From Pseudomonas paracarnis (GTDB lineage: Bacteria > Pseudomonadota > Gammaproteobacteria > Pseudomonadales > Pseudomonadaceae): a DNA stretch of 64,000 nt. The position numbers and the translations under genes were made by a program. The notes under the pieces are model-generated. The model saw only the letters and a program-made list of their open reading frames with translations. It ran no database searches and was not told where the DNA came from. Position 1 is the first letter of the stretch; every line of letters begins with the position of its first letter. The DNA is taken from assembly GCF_904063055.1 (NCBI RefSeq), contig NZ_CAJFCN010000001.1, positions 558,001 through 622,000 of the forward strand, written 5' to 3'. This document shows, one piece after another, positions 45,578 through 54,995 of this stretch.

Positions 45578-46454
45578 ATACCGATGACAGCAACGCTTTG
45601 AGCTGTCCGATCCCTGCTTCGCCCAACGGGAACACCGGCAAGCGCGGATGACCCACCTCCAACCCGGTCAAGCGCAACCCGGCCTTGATCGTCGCCGGCA
45701 GCCCGCCTTTGAGGATGAATTGCAGCAAGGGCAACTGTCGGTAGAACAGCTCCCGCGCCTTGTTCAAATCATCGGCCAGTACGGCCTGATACAAGCTCAG
45801 GTTCAGTTGCGGGATCAGGTTCGGCGCCGCGGTGCACCAGCCTTTGGCGCCAGCCGCGAAGGCTTCCAGCGCCAGCGGGTTGCAGCCGTTGTAGAACGGC
45901 ACGTCACTTTGCAGTTTCAACTGGTGCATGCGCTGGATGTCGCCAGTGCTCTCCTTGACCATCGTCACGTTCTCGACCTGCTTGAGGATGCGCAGGATCA
46001 GCTCCACCGACATGTCGGTGCCGCTGGTGGCCGGGTTGTTGTAGAGCATGATCGGCACGCCGATGCTGTCGCCGATGGCGGCGTAGTGAGCGAGGATTTC
46101 CGCCTCACTGAGTTTCCAGTACGAGGCCGGCAGCACCATGACCACATCGGCGCCGTGCTCTTCGGCATAGCGGGCGCGGCGTACGGCTTTGGCGGTGGTC
46201 AGGTCGGACACGCTGACAATGGTCGGCACGCGCTTGGCGACTTTCTTGATGCTGTAGGCGCTGACTTCATCCCACTCGGCATCGCTCAGGTAAGCGCCTT
46301 CGCCCGTGCTGCCCAAGGGCGCAATGGCGTGGACGCCGCTGTTGATCAAGCGGTCGATGGAGTGCCCGAGGGCGTCGAGGTCAACGCGTTGGCCGTCGGC
46401 ACTGAAGGGGGTGATGGTGTAGCCGATAATGCCGTGAATGGTTGGGTTGGACAT
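45576..46454 (-). CDS. DapA/NanA-family aldolase-like protein
   Basis: This 292-residue class I aldolase-fold protein of the dihydrodipicolinate synthase family has the pyruvate-binding GSTGE motif (about 48-52), Tyr138 (MLYNNP) and Schiff-base Lys167 (MVKESTG). It is not the biosynthetic DapA by context: it lies in an operon with a class II aldolase and a divergent XRE-cupin regulator. A role in aldol cleavage or dehydration of a sugar acid or hydroxy-keto acid is likely but unproven. The ATG at 46454 follows CCGGAGTTTTTCC. Confidence 0.83.
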   Translation of the reverse strand: MSNPTIHGIIGYTITPFSADGQRVDLDALGHSIDRLINSGVHAIAPLGSTGEGAYLSDAEWDEVSAYSIKKVAKRVPTIVSVSDLTTAKAVRRARYAEEHGADVVMVLPASYWKLSEAEILAHYAAIGDSIGVPIMLYNNPATSGTDMSVELILRILKQVENVTMVKESTGDIQRMHQLKLQSDVPFYNGCNPLALEAFAAGAKGWCTAAPNLIPQLNLSLYQAVLADDLNKARELFYRQLPLLQFILKGGLPATIKAGLRLTGLEVGHPRLPVFPLGEAGIGQLKALLSSV

Positions 46455-46484
46455 GGGAAAAACTCCGGTTGAAAAGGGGGACAA

Positions 46485-47267
46485 TCAGTTCAGGCAGTCG
46501 GCGTGCTTGCGCAGGTTTTGCCGGGCGTAGTAGTTGAACGCGGCGCCGTGGCGTTTGGGCTTGGAGATCCAGTCATGGGCCTCGCGCCCCAGCTCCGGCA
46601 GGATCGGTTTGACGCTGCCCGCAGACATCGCCAGCAACTGCAACTTGGCAGCCCGTTCGATCAGTTGCGCAATCACGCAGGCTTCTTCGATGTTGGCCCC
46701 GGTGGACAACTGCCCGTGGTGCGAGAGCAGGATGGCGCGCTTGTCGCCCAGGGCCGTGGTGATGATTTCCCCTTCTTCGTTGCCCACCGGCACGCCGGGC
46801 CAGGCCTCCAGGAACGCGCAATCTTCGTACAGCGGGCAAAGGTCCATGTGCGACACCTGCAACGGCACTTCCAGCATCGACAGCGCGGCAATGTGCGTGG
46901 GGTGTGTGTGGATGATGCAGTTTACATCCGGGCGGCCGCGGTACACCCAGGTGTGAAAACGGTTGGCGGGGTTGGGAATGCCATGGCCTTCCAGTACTTC
47001 GAGGTCTTCGTTGACCAGCAGCAGATTGCTGGCGGTGATTTCGTCAAAACCCAGGCCCAGTTGCTGGGTGTAGTAGGTGCCGGGCGTCGGCCCACGTGCG
47101 GTGATCTGCCCGGCCAGGCCGGAGTCGTGGCCGTACTCGAACAGGATTCGGCAGGTCAGCGCCAGCTTTTGCCGGTCGGTCCACGTATTATCTGCCAGGC
47201 TGTTTTGCATCTGGCTCAGTGCTTGCTTGACCAGTTGGTCTTTTGGGAGTGCTAATGTCTTGGCCAT
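46485..47267 (-). CDS. Class II aldolase/adducin-family protein
   Basis: This 260-residue zinc aldolase-fold protein of the AraD/FucA group has metal ligands in IIHTHPTH (His120 and His122) and LLSHHG (His183/184). GHDSGLAGQITARG forms the phosphate/acid-binding loop. The substrate may be a sugar acid or hydroxy-keto acid rather than a sugar phosphate. AAAGGACATCAAT precedes the ATG at 47267, and a longer upstream frame has no ribosome site. The DapA-like gene follows after 30 bases. It is divergent from the XRE-cupin gene. Confidence 0.83.
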   Translation of the reverse strand: MAKTLALPKDQLVKQALSQMQNSLADNTWTDRQKLALTCRILFEYGHDSGLAGQITARGPTPGTYYTQQLGLGFDEITASNLLLVNEDLEVLEGHGIPNPANRFHTWVYRGRPDVNCIIHTHPTHIAALSMLEVPLQVSHMDLCPLYEDCAFLEAWPGVPVGNEEGEIITTALGDKRAILLSHHGQLSTGANIEEACVIAQLIERAAKLQLLAMSAGSVKPILPELGREAHDWISKPKRHGAAFNYYARQNLRKHADCLN

Positions 47268-47346
47268 ATTGATGTCCTTTGGATGGTTCAATGGACGTCG
47301 GATTTGCTGGTCGCCCGCTGCTCGCAAGGTCGTTGGGTGAGTGCAA

Positions 47347-47382
47347 ATGACACTAAAGATGCTATATGACACTTTGTGTCAT
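47347..47382. promoter_or_regulatory. Candidate operator for the XRE-cupin regulator
   Basis: A dyad ATGACACTTTGTGTCAT (47366-47382) has perfect 7-base arms, and an extra half-site ATGACAC lies at 47347-47353. It stands between the divergent aldolase and XRE-cupin genes. Confidence 0.65.
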
Positions 47383-47427
47383 TGGCAAGCCTGTCTCATC
47401 GCTTTCTGCATGGATTAACCGCAGCAA

Positions 47428-47955
47428 ATGTCTATCCGCTTGAAAATATTAAGAAAAAAGCTTGGCGTAACCCTGGAGGCCCTGGCCGAAAAATCCGGGA
47501 TGACCAAGAGTTACCTGTCGAAAGTCGAGCGCGGGCTCAATACGCCCTCCATCGCCGCGGCATTGAAACTGGCCAAGGCTCTGAACGTGAAGGTCGAAGA
47601 GCTGTTCAGCGAAGACAACGTCAGCCTCGACAGCTACAGCCTGGTGCGCAGCCATGAGCGGCCCGACACCTCGCCGGGTTATGCGGTGCTTGCCCACCAA
47701 GTCAGCGAGCGCAGCCTGCTGCCGTTCATCATTTATCCGCCGGCGGAGTTCACCGACAAGACCTTCAAGGAGCACTTGGGAGAGGAGTTTTTATTCGTGC
47801 ATGAAGGCCAGGTTGAGGTGGATTTCATGAGTGAGCGCGTGCTGTTGGCGCGCGGCGATGCGCTGCATTTCAACGCGCAGAAACCCCACCGGATTCGCTC
47901 GGTGGGAGAGGTGCAGGCGCAGTTGCTAGTGGTGGTGCACAGCGCTGAGGAATGA
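47428..47955 (+). CDS. XRE-family regulator with cupin domain
   Basis: This 175-residue regulator has an XRE HTH (about 5-60, LEALAEKSGMTKSYLSKVERGLNTPSIAAALKLAKAL) and a C-terminal cupin (about 100-170, FKEHLGEEFLFVHEGQVEVDF, LARGDALHFNAQKPHRI). Cupin-type XRE regulators such as PuuR usually sense a small metabolite and control the adjacent catabolic operon. Here it faces the class II aldolase/DapA-like operon. The ATG at 47428 gives the usual family start; the longer frame was rejected. Confidence 0.87.
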   Translation: MSIRLKILRKKLGVTLEALAEKSGMTKSYLSKVERGLNTPSIAAALKLAKALNVKVEELFSEDNVSLDSYSLVRSHERPDTSPGYAVLAHQVSERSLLPFIIYPPAEFTDKTFKEHLGEEFLFVHEGQVEVDFMSERVLLARGDALHFNAQKPHRIRSVGEVQAQLLVVVHSAEE

Positions 47956-47983
47956 GGCTGATCCCGACTTGAAATGCAGTCAA

Positions 47984-48071
47984 TGTGGGAGCTGGCTTGC
48001 CTGCGATAGCGGTTTATCGGTGCCCGATCTGTCGCTGACCCACCGCCATCGCAGGCAAGCCAGCTCCCACA
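47984..48071. repeat. REP inverted pair (REPIN)
   Basis: Inverted copies of the GTGGGAGCTGGCTTGCCTGCG unit between convergent XRE and DUF4917 genes. This is the last REP pair seen; none occurs in the remaining 16 kb. Confidence 0.85.
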
Positions 48072-48077
48072 TTTTGC

Positions 48078-49148
48078 TCAGCGTTCCACAGGGACGGACA
48101 ATGCCGGATTACCCAGTGGGTGCGTACGCGCTGTAAAGAACCTCAGTTCCACAGCAGAGCCCTCGAACAACTCCAGATACCGCCGCTTCTGCTGGCGAAT
48201 AAACCCATCGCTGCGCCCCGACACCGAGATCGCCAGGGTGTTGATGCTGGCCTGGCCGATAGCATCCACCAGGTGTTTATCCTGCGGCCCCAAGTCATGG
48301 CCGAAGATGCACAGCGCGCCTTCATGGCTCAACAGCTGTTCATAACAGAACGACAGATAATCCGAACTGCGGATACTTTTGAGTTTCTCCTCCACCTTGC
48401 CTTCACTGACAAACAGCGGCACATCGTCGAGGGTCTTGATCGTGTTGTTGATGGCAAAACTGCTGAGCAGGGTGCTGTCGGTGGACGGCAATTTGCGCGC
48501 CGTGCCGTCGAGGTTGCGCACCAGGTGCAGGCCGCCGTGCAGGTACAGGATGCGGGTGGCGTCGGTGTGCGTATTGCGCAGGTCGAAGCTTGAGTCGGCG
48601 CTGCGAAACAGGTCGTCAATGCCCGGTGCGTGCAGGGTCGCCCAATAGTTGAGCAAGTCGTAGTTACTGGTGAAGACGGTGGCGTAGGTGGTCAGCTCCG
48701 CGTTGATCGTCGTCAGCGTCGACGGCTGCACCAGGCGCCAGGGAATGTGCACGGTATGAATGGTGTTGATCAGCGCTTCCTTGATCGCGTAGTAACGGTT
48801 ACGCGGCGCCGCCGAGCTGACCGCCAGGGCCTTGTTGACCCGGCTGGTGGTTTTCAAGGCGCCCAGCGCTTGCTCGAAACTGCGGGTCTGCAAGGCGTCG
48901 AACACGCTGAGTTCGGAGGCGCTCAGGGGTTTTTCTTCGACGGTACGGGCGTTTTCGAACAGCGAGTCGTAGGCAAAGTCTTCCCAAATCGTACGGCTGG
49001 CGCCGTTACCGATCAGTATCCCGCTGAAGTCGACGGCAGCGCGCAGGGCACTCCAGTCTTCAAGGTGGGCGTCAATATCCTGGAAATCCTTCATTGCGGC
49101 GGGTCTACTCGAAATCGGCTGGGGGGTGACTTTATCACGAGCCGGCAT
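48078..49148 (-). CDS. SIR2-like (DUF4917-type) protein
   Basis: This protein has 356 residues from the ATG at 49148, or 338 from the ATG at 49094; the first has AGGA just upstream. Motifs of the SIR2-like NAD-binding fold are in order: ILIGNGAS (about 45-52), VFTSNYDLLNYW, ILYLHGGLHL and CIFGHDLGPQDKHLVDAI. This pattern fits DUF4917 proteins. The enzyme activity is unknown; SIR2-like proteins can be NAD hydrolases in phage defence or deacylases. It stands alone beside a REP pair, with no partner gene. Confidence 0.72.
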   Translation of the reverse strand: MPARDKVTPQPISSRPAAMKDFQDIDAHLEDWSALRAAVDFSGILIGNGASRTIWEDFAYDSLFENARTVEEKPLSASELSVFDALQTRSFEQALGALKTTSRVNKALAVSSAAPRNRYYAIKEALINTIHTVHIPWRLVQPSTLTTINAELTTYATVFTSNYDLLNYWATLHAPGIDDLFRSADSSFDLRNTHTDATRILYLHGGLHLVRNLDGTARKLPSTDSTLLSSFAINNTIKTLDDVPLFVSEGKVEEKLKSIRSSDYLSFCYEQLLSHEGALCIFGHDLGPQDKHLVDAIGQASINTLAISVSGRSDGFIRQQKRRYLELFEGSAVELRFFTARTHPLGNPALSVPVER

Positions 49149-49217
49149 TGATCCTGATCAAGATGCGCCACGCGGTACAGGTTGATTCTGTCGGCATAAA
49201 GCCTTTGAGGATTGATC

Positions 49218-50366
49218 ATGAGCAGCACGTTCTTCATCCCCGCCGTCAACATCATGGGTATCGATTGCCTCGACGAAGCGATGACCGCCATCCGCAACTA
49301 CGGCTTTGACAAGGCGTTGATTGTGACCGACGTGGGCCTGGCCAAAGCCGGTGTGGCCGGCATGATCGCCGAGAAGCTGGCGATGCAGGATATCGACTCG
49401 GTGATCTACGACGGCGCCAAGCCCAACCCCAGCGTGGAAAACGTCGAAAAAGGCCTGGCGTTGCTGCAACAGAGCGCCTGCGATTTCGTCGTGTCCCTGG
49501 GTGGCGGTTCGCCCCATGACTGCGCCAAGGGCATTGCCCTGTGCGCCACCAACGGTGGGCGTATCGGCGACTATGAAGGCGTCGACCGATCGAGCAAGCC
49601 ACAACTGCCGCTGGTGGCCATCAATACCACCGCTGGCACGGCCAGCGAGATGACGCGTTTTTGCATCATCACCGACGAAAGCCGCCACGTAAAAATGGCC
49701 ATCGTCGATCGCAATGTCACGCCGTTGCTATCGGTCAACGATCCGGCGCTGATGGTCGGCATGCCCCAGGGCCTCACTGCCGCCACGGGCATGGATGCGC
49801 TGACCCACGCCATCGAAGCCTACGTGTCCACCGCCGCGACACCGATCACCGACGCCTGCGCGATCAAGGCCATCGAGTTGATCAGCGCCAACCTGCGCCT
49901 GGCGGTCCGCGACGGCACTGACAAGGCCGCACGGGAAAACATGGCCTATGCGCAGTTTCTCGCCGGCATGGCCTTCAACAATGCGTCCCTGGGTTTCGTG
50001 CATGCCATGGCTCACCAATTGGGCGGCTTGTACGACCTGCCCCACGGCGTGTGCAACGCCGTGCTATTGCCCCATGTACAAAGCTTCAACGCCAGCGTCT
50101 GCGCCAAACGCCTGAGAGACGTGGGCCGCGCCCTTGGTGCGGATATCAAGGGCATCACCGCCGAGGAGGGCGCCCAGGCTGCCATCGCGGCGATTCGTCG
50201 GTTGTCCCAGGACGTGGAAATCCCTGCGGGCTTGCGTGAGCTTGGCGCTAAGTTGCAGGACATTCCATTGCTGGCCAGCAATGCGTTGAAAGATGCCTGC
50301 GGGCTGACCAACCCACGGCGGGCGGACCAGCGTCAGATTGAGGAGATCTTTCGTAGCGCGTTTTGA
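49218..50366 (+). CDS. Iron-containing alcohol dehydrogenase
   Basis: This 382-residue group III dehydrogenase has the NAD-binding [12 protein letters not shown] motif (about 94-105) and iron ligands in [24 protein letters not shown] and [12 protein letters not shown]. The length equals YiaY/FucO-type enzymes (about 383). It would reduce an aldehyde or oxidise an alcohol in the cytoplasm. GAGGATTGATC precedes the ATG at 49218. The last 34 bases overlap the convergent MFS gene. Confidence 0.9.
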   Translation: MSSTFFIPAVNIMGIDCLDEAMTAIRNYGFDKALIVTDVGLAKAGVAGMIAEKLAMQDIDSVIYDGAKPNPSVENVEKGLALLQQSACDFVVSLGGGSPHDCAKGIALCATNGGRIGDYEGVDRSSKPQLPLVAINTTAGTASEMTRFCIITDESRHVKMAIVDRNVTPLLSVNDPALMVGMPQGLTAATGMDALTHAIEAYVSTAATPITDACAIKAIELISANLRLAVRDGTDKAARENMAYAQFLAGMAFNNASLGFVHAMAHQLGGLYDLPHGVCNAVLLPHVQSFNASVCAKRLRDVGRALGADIKGITAEEGAQAAIAAIRRLSQDVEIPAGLRELGAKLQDIPLLASNALKDACGLTNPRRADQRQIEEIFRSAF

Positions 50367-51517
50367 TCCGAGCTGCAGCGGGCAAGGCATACGCATGTGC
50401 CGCCCGCCAACGCCACACACAACACCGCCAGCGGCCACGCCTGCTGGCTCACCAGTAGGCTTGCCGCACCGCCGATCATGGCTGCCATCAACTGATGCAC
50501 AAAACCGCCGAGGGCCATGGCGTAGGGGCCGCTGATGGGGGCCTCATCATTGGCGAGAGATAAACTGATAGGGTAACTGATCGACTGCCCCAGCACCGCC
50601 ACGCAATAGGGCAACCACAGCAGCACCGCGAGCCCACTGGCAAGCACGCTGCCTAGCAACATGGTCGCCGTACCGAGCAGTACCAATGCAACGCCTGCAC
50701 GCATCATTCTCAAGCGACCTGTGCGTGCAACGAAGCGATTGACCATTAACGCACCTGCCAGGTAAGCCCCACTGATCGGCCAACCCAGCCAGCCGTATTC
50801 CATTGCGCTCCACTGAAAACCTCCCTGAAAAATCAACGGTGCGCAGGTATTGAATGCAATGATCACCCCATAGCCCAAACCGCCGGCCAGTGCGGCGTGC
50901 AGAAAGGGAGGATGTCGCGCAATCGCGTTGTAAACACGCCAAGCGCGGACCGGGGAGCCAGCTTTTGCTTGCGTCGCAAATACCACCCGCTGCAACACCC
51001 CTATCAAAGCGACAGCCCCGATTGCCAACGTATAGAAAATTGCCTTCCAGCCAAACGCCATTTGCAATAACGAACCCACGAATTGGCCAATACCCAAGGC
51101 GACCACGAAGGTCATCCCCAGCCACGATAGTCCTTTGGCCAACTGTGCACCGTTGAAGTTGTCGCGCACTAATACCCGTGCCATGACGGACATCCCACCA
51201 GCCCCCAAGCCTTGAAGCAGGCGTAAGGCTAGAAATGACTCAACATTGAACGCTGATGGGATCGTCGCACTCGCCAGGGCATACACCGCCAAGGCTGCAA
51301 GTAACACCGGTTTTCTGCCAAGTCGCTCAGCCAGACTACCCCACAGCAGCATTGGCAAGGCCATGCCCACCAGATACACCGCTAGAGCCAGAGCAACATG
51401 CTTTTCGACGGCTAAAGCTTGCGCGATTGCTGGGACTGCGGGCAGATAGCTGCTGATACCGGCTTGAGCGAGGAAGGCAGCACTACAGGCGAGGAGGAGA
51501 GCGATATTGCTTTTCAA
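50333..51517 (-). CDS. DHA1/Bcr-CflA-like MFS exporter
   Basis: This 394-residue inner-membrane transporter has twelve hydrophobic segments, with [17 protein letters not shown] in loop 2-3 and [20 protein letters not shown] in helix 4-5. It resembles drug or amino-acid derivative exporters. It is followed upstream by a decayed alpha-oxoamine-synthase-like gene on the same strand, so it may once have exported that enzyme's product (inference). Its 3' end overlaps the alcohol dehydrogenase gene. Confidence 0.82.
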   Translation of the reverse strand: MKSNIALLLACSAAFLAQAGISSYLPAVPAIAQALAVEKHVALALAVYLVGMALPMLLWGSLAERLGRKPVLLAALAVYALASATIPSAFNVESFLALRLLQGLGAGGMSVMARVLVRDNFNGAQLAKGLSWLGMTFVVALGIGQFVGSLLQMAFGWKAIFYTLAIGAVALIGVLQRVVFATQAKAGSPVRAWRVYNAIARHPPFLHAALAGGLGYGVIIAFNTCAPLIFQGGFQWSAMEYGWLGWPISGAYLAGALMVNRFVARTGRLRMMRAGVALVLLGTATMLLGSVLASGLAVLLWLPYCVAVLGQSISYPISLSLANDEAPISGPYAMALGGFVHQLMAAMIGGAASLLVSQQAWPLAVLCVALAGGTCVCLARCSSDQNALRKISSI

Positions 51518-51622
51518 TAAAAATCGTCCTATATCCTAAGTAAGGAAGAAACTGCTAGTTCGGCATCGTTTACACAGTTTTTAATCCGTTTCAGTAATCG
51601 TGGCCATTAATGAACGTCCCCA

Positions 51623-52649
51623 TTAGGTAGCTTCTGACTGGGAGTGCAAGCTGGTGCTGGTTTTTGAGGCCGTGGTTAGTTGGGTTAGCTGTGCGCAAAA
51701 CGACTCTATCGTTGTAGGGGACATATCTGCTCGGAGCGTTATGCGTACGGCTGATTTTCCTTTTGGCACTACCGGAAAAAATACAGCAGATGTAAAAAAG
51801 CCAATGTCCGAAAGTCGGGTGGCGAGCTCATTCGCTTTTTCAGCTTCTCCACAGTTAATTAAGCGTATGGCAGTCTGGGTGCCGTGCTGCTCTGTATATA
51901 TTAATTTGTCAAATAGTTGAATGTTAAATTGAAGTTTTTCTTGAAGCTCGTATAGCTCTTCAGTCTGGTGTATTTTTAGCGACGCCAGCCCAGCGCCAAT
52001 AGCCGCTGAGTTCAGACTTTGCGACCAGTTGCTCGGGCCACCATAACGGTACATCAGACTTTTTTGTCGTTCGCTGCCAAACATGATCAACCCGCCGCTA
52101 GCACCGAAAGACTTTCCTAAGGACGCGACTATTAATGTCTGATCGTCTTGCGCATGCACAAATGGCCGGATGTAACCACGTCCTCCCTCTCCGAATGCCG
52201 ACAGCGCATGCGAGTCGTCCATATAGAGAAATAGCCCATAACGAGCTTTTAAGTAAAGTAAACCGTCAACGTCCGCAACGCCGCAGGGTTTTGGCCTCCC
52301 TTATTCCCTGCATCGCACCTTCTATTATGGCCGGGTGGTGATCGAGCCCAACATATGAGGTTGTGCAGAAGTGATGGAAGTCGCGCCCATATTGATCTGT
52401 CAGGTAATTATTACTTTTGACGGTGACATTGAGCTCGCATATTCGCCCGCTCTTTGCCGAGTGCCAGTCCGTTTCGGCCAATGCTATGAGTTTTTTGTAA
52501 TTTGAGAATTTGTGTGTGAGTGATGAGTTTTCCATTTCTCTAGCGTCCTTTGGGGGGGGCTGGAAAACACTATCGGGAAAATTTTGATTCGATAAGTCAG
52601 ACGATTCCCAGGCACGATAGTCCGGATGGAGTATTTCGTGTAGGTCCAT
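51623..52649 (-). pseudogene. Decayed alpha-oxoamine synthase/class II aminotransferase-like gene
   Basis: Two frames of one PLP enzyme are seen. The N-terminal part (52649-52266) ends after TSYVGLDHHPAIIEGAMQG and REAKTL. The C-terminal part runs from about 52290 to 51623 in another frame: VADVDGLLYLKARYG, MDDSHAL, and VASLGKSFGASGG with the PLP lysine. In the AONS/KBL/CqsA family about 120 residues lie between these blocks, so an internal deletion with frameshift has removed the substrate-binding part. Codon and base usage are visibly AT-richer than the neighbours. The original role is unknown; relatives make biotin precursors, ketoamines or signal molecules. Confidence 0.8.
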
Positions 52650-52862
52650 TCCTGCTTTTAGGATGGCACAGTAATGTCATTCGATAGCTGCCTACAATGT
52701 CCTGGTGTGTCAATGGACCTGAAGGGGGGTGATATCATGCGATTTAATGGGGTTGTGCGTCAGTAAATTAGGTAAGGTGCCGGCGTGCAGGGCGGATGTG
52801 CCGGTAGCCTTCAAGAGGCTCGTCTATCGACTCGCCAAGTCAGTGGGATGAAGGAATATTTG

Positions 52863-53537
52863 ATGAGAGTTCTGTTATTCGGCGCCACCGGCATGGTGGG
52901 CCAGGGTGTGCTGCGCGAGTGCCTGCTGGCGGCCGATGTGCAGGAAGTGGTAGCCGTCGGCCGCACGCCCCTGACTCAGGAGCACGGCAAGCTGCATCAG
53001 GTATTGCACAACGACATGCTGGATTTCCAACCCCTGGAAAACCTGCTGCAGGGTTTTGATGCCTGTTTCTTTTGCCTCGGCGTTTCGTCGGCGGGCATGA
53101 AGGAAGCGCGCTACACCCACCTCACCTATGACCTGACCCTGGTGGCGGCCAGCACCCTGGCGCGGCTCAATCCGCAGATGACCTTTATCTATGTGTCCGG
53201 CGCCGGCACGGACAGTTCCGAAGCCGGCAAGTCGATGTGGGCGCGGGTCAAGGGCAAGACCGAAAATGCCTTGCTGCGCTTGCCGTTCAAGGCGGTGTAT
53301 CTGTTCCGCCCGGGGATCATCCAGCCGTTGCACGGTGTGCGTTCGAAGACGCCGTTGTACCAATCCTTCTATAGCGTGCTCGGGCCGGTGCTTTCGTTTG
53401 TGCGGCGACTGAAACCGGATTGGGTGGTGAGCACCGAGACCGTCGGCCGTGCGATGTTGCAGGCGGCCAGCCAGGGCGCGCCGCAGCCCGTGGTGGAGCA
53501 GGCGCAGATCAATCGCCTTGCGGCTGAGCGCCGCTGA
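52863..53537 (+). CDS. NAD(P)-binding epimerase-like protein
   Basis: This 224-residue short-chain dehydrogenase-like protein of the HTATIP2/YwnB type has GATGMVGQG (about 7-15) at the N terminus for dinucleotide binding and FIYVSGAGTDSSE around residue 113. The typical catalytic Tyr-Lys pair is not clear. Its role is unknown. AAGGAATATTTG lies before the ATG at 52863; an upstream ATG at 52785 would add unrelated residues. Its last 29 bases overlap the convergent YdcZ gene. Confidence 0.82.
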   Translation: MRVLLFGATGMVGQGVLRECLLAADVQEVVAVGRTPLTQEHGKLHQVLHNDMLDFQPLENLLQGFDACFFCLGVSSAGMKEARYTHLTYDLTLVAASTLARLNPQMTFIYVSGAGTDSSEAGKSMWARVKGKTENALLRLPFKAVYLFRPGIIQPLHGVRSKTPLYQSFYSVLGPVLSFVRRLKPDWVVSTETVGRAMLQAASQGAPQPVVEQAQINRLAAERR

Positions 53538-53985
53538 ACTGAATCAGCGCAACGCCGCTGATCAGCAGTAGCGCGCCCAACACCCGGGAGGTTGTCAACT
53601 GACGTTCCACCAGGCCGAACAGGCCGAAATGGTCCAGCAGCAATGACGCGAGAACCTGCCCGGCCATGGCCAGCGCAATGAAGCCCGATGCGCCGAGCTT
53701 GGGCAGCAGCATCAACGCCAATGAAATAAAACACACGCCAAAGGCACCGCCGGCCCACATCCACAACGGTGCCTTGCTGATAAAGGCCAGGCTCGGCAGG
53801 GGTAAACGCAGCGCCACAATCACCGGCAGCAGCACGATGATGCTCACCAGTAACGAAGCCAGGGTGGCCCACAAGGGATGGCCGAGGCCGCGCCCGAGGT
53901 TGGCGTTGATCGCACTCTGAAACGGCACCACCGCGCCGGCGAACACCGCCAGCGCTAACAAACCTACCCAATGCAACACAGTCAT
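53509..53985 (-). CDS. YdcZ/DUF606 membrane transporter-like protein
   Basis: This 158-residue membrane protein has five hydrophobic helices and belongs to the DUF606/YdcZ part of the drug/metabolite transporter superfamily. PFQSAINANLGRGLGHPLWATLASLLV is diagnostic. Single-copy forms are expected to work as dimers. The substrate is unknown. The divergent LysR gene may control it. Confidence 0.85.
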   Translation of the reverse strand: MTVLHWVGLLALAVFAGAVVPFQSAINANLGRGLGHPLWATLASLLVSIIVLLPVIVALRLPLPSLAFISKAPLWMWAGGAFGVCFISLALMLLPKLGASGFIALAMAGQVLASLLLDHFGLFGLVERQLTTSRVLGALLLISGVALIQFSGAQPQGD

Positions 53986-54053
53986 CTCGACGCTCCCAAA
54001 GGTTTTGCTGGACTCTAGGGTATTCGTCGCGCAAATTTAAATTCCGAATTATT

Positions 54054-54980
54054 ATGCCGAGCATGCAGCTGATGAATGATCTGCGTCGCATCGACCTGAA
54101 CCTGCTGGTGATCCTCGACGCTTTGCTCAGCGAGCAACACGTCACCCGCGCCGCCGAGCGCCTGCACCTGAGCCAGCCGGCGGTCAGCCATGCGTTGGCG
54201 CGGCTGCGCGATATGCTGGGCGACCCGCTGCTGATGCGTCAGGGCGGCACATTGGTGCCAACCGCCCGAGCCATGGAATTGGCGGCGCCATTGACCGAAG
54301 CCCTGGCCCAGGTGCAGGCCTTACTGGCGCCGAATCGTTTTGACCCCACTTCTGCCAAGCGCCGCTTTCGTGTGGCGATGTCGGACTACAGCGCGGCGAT
54401 ATTCCTGCCCGGCCTGGTTCGCCTCCTACGCCATGAAGCGCCCGGTATCGACTTGCAGGTCATCCAGGCTAGCCGCGAAGGCATGGTTGAGGGTGTGCTC
54501 AATGGCGATCTCGACCTGGCTGCGGGCGTATTCCCCGACATGCCCGCCGAAATGCGGACTACGCCGCTGTTCGAGGAGCATTACACCTGCCTGGTCGACC
54601 GCGATAGCCTGGCGCCCGCCGGGGTGCTGGACCTGCCGGCCTATCTATCGCGCCCCCATGTACTGTTGGAGATGCGCGGCAGCGGCACGCCGGAAATCGA
54701 ACGGGCGCTGACGGCCATTCGTGAACGCCGCCATGTAGCCATAAGCCTGCCGCACTGGGGTGTGGCGCCTCAGTTGATCCAGGGGACGGACCTGATTCTG
54801 ACGGTGTCGTCCCGGGGTTTGATAAATATTGACGCTCGGCAATTGCTGGCCGTGCCTCCGCCGTTTCATATTCCGTCGTTTGCCTTTGAGCTGGCCTGGC
54901 ATACGCGGCGGGGTGGGGATGTGGGGTTGCAGTGGTTGATTGGCAGGGTGGTGGGTGTATTGTCCGCAGACCCACGATAA
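54054..54980 (+). CDS. LysR-family transcriptional regulator
   Basis: This regulator has 308 residues, or 302 from the ATG at 54072; the start is uncertain because ribosome sites are weak. The HTH (about 18-45, DALLSEQHVTRAAERLHLSQPAVSHALARLR) and LysR substrate domain (about 100-300) are clear. LysR genes typically control the divergent neighbour, here the YdcZ-type gene, with 68 bases between them. Confidence 0.86.
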   Translation: MPSMQLMNDLRRIDLNLLVILDALLSEQHVTRAAERLHLSQPAVSHALARLRDMLGDPLLMRQGGTLVPTARAMELAAPLTEALAQVQALLAPNRFDPTSAKRRFRVAMSDYSAAIFLPGLVRLLRHEAPGIDLQVIQASREGMVEGVLNGDLDLAAGVFPDMPAEMRTTPLFEEHYTCLVDRDSLAPAGVLDLPAYLSRPHVLLEMRGSGTPEIERALTAIRERRHVAISLPHWGVAPQLIQGTDLILTVSSRGLINIDARQLLAVPPPFHIPSFAFELAWHTRRGGDVGLQWLIGRVVGVLSADPR

Positions 54981-54995
54981 CGCGAGAACACCTAG

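Noticed and set aside
45576..46454. Biosynthetic dihydrodipicolinate synthase (dapA)
   Set aside because: The fold and lysine fit the family, but the context with a class II aldolase and a dedicated regulator argues for a catabolic relative.
51623..52649. Programmed frameshift in the PLP-enzyme gene
   Set aside because: About 120 conserved residues are missing at the junction, so a simple frameshift would not give an intact enzyme; deletion is the better reading.
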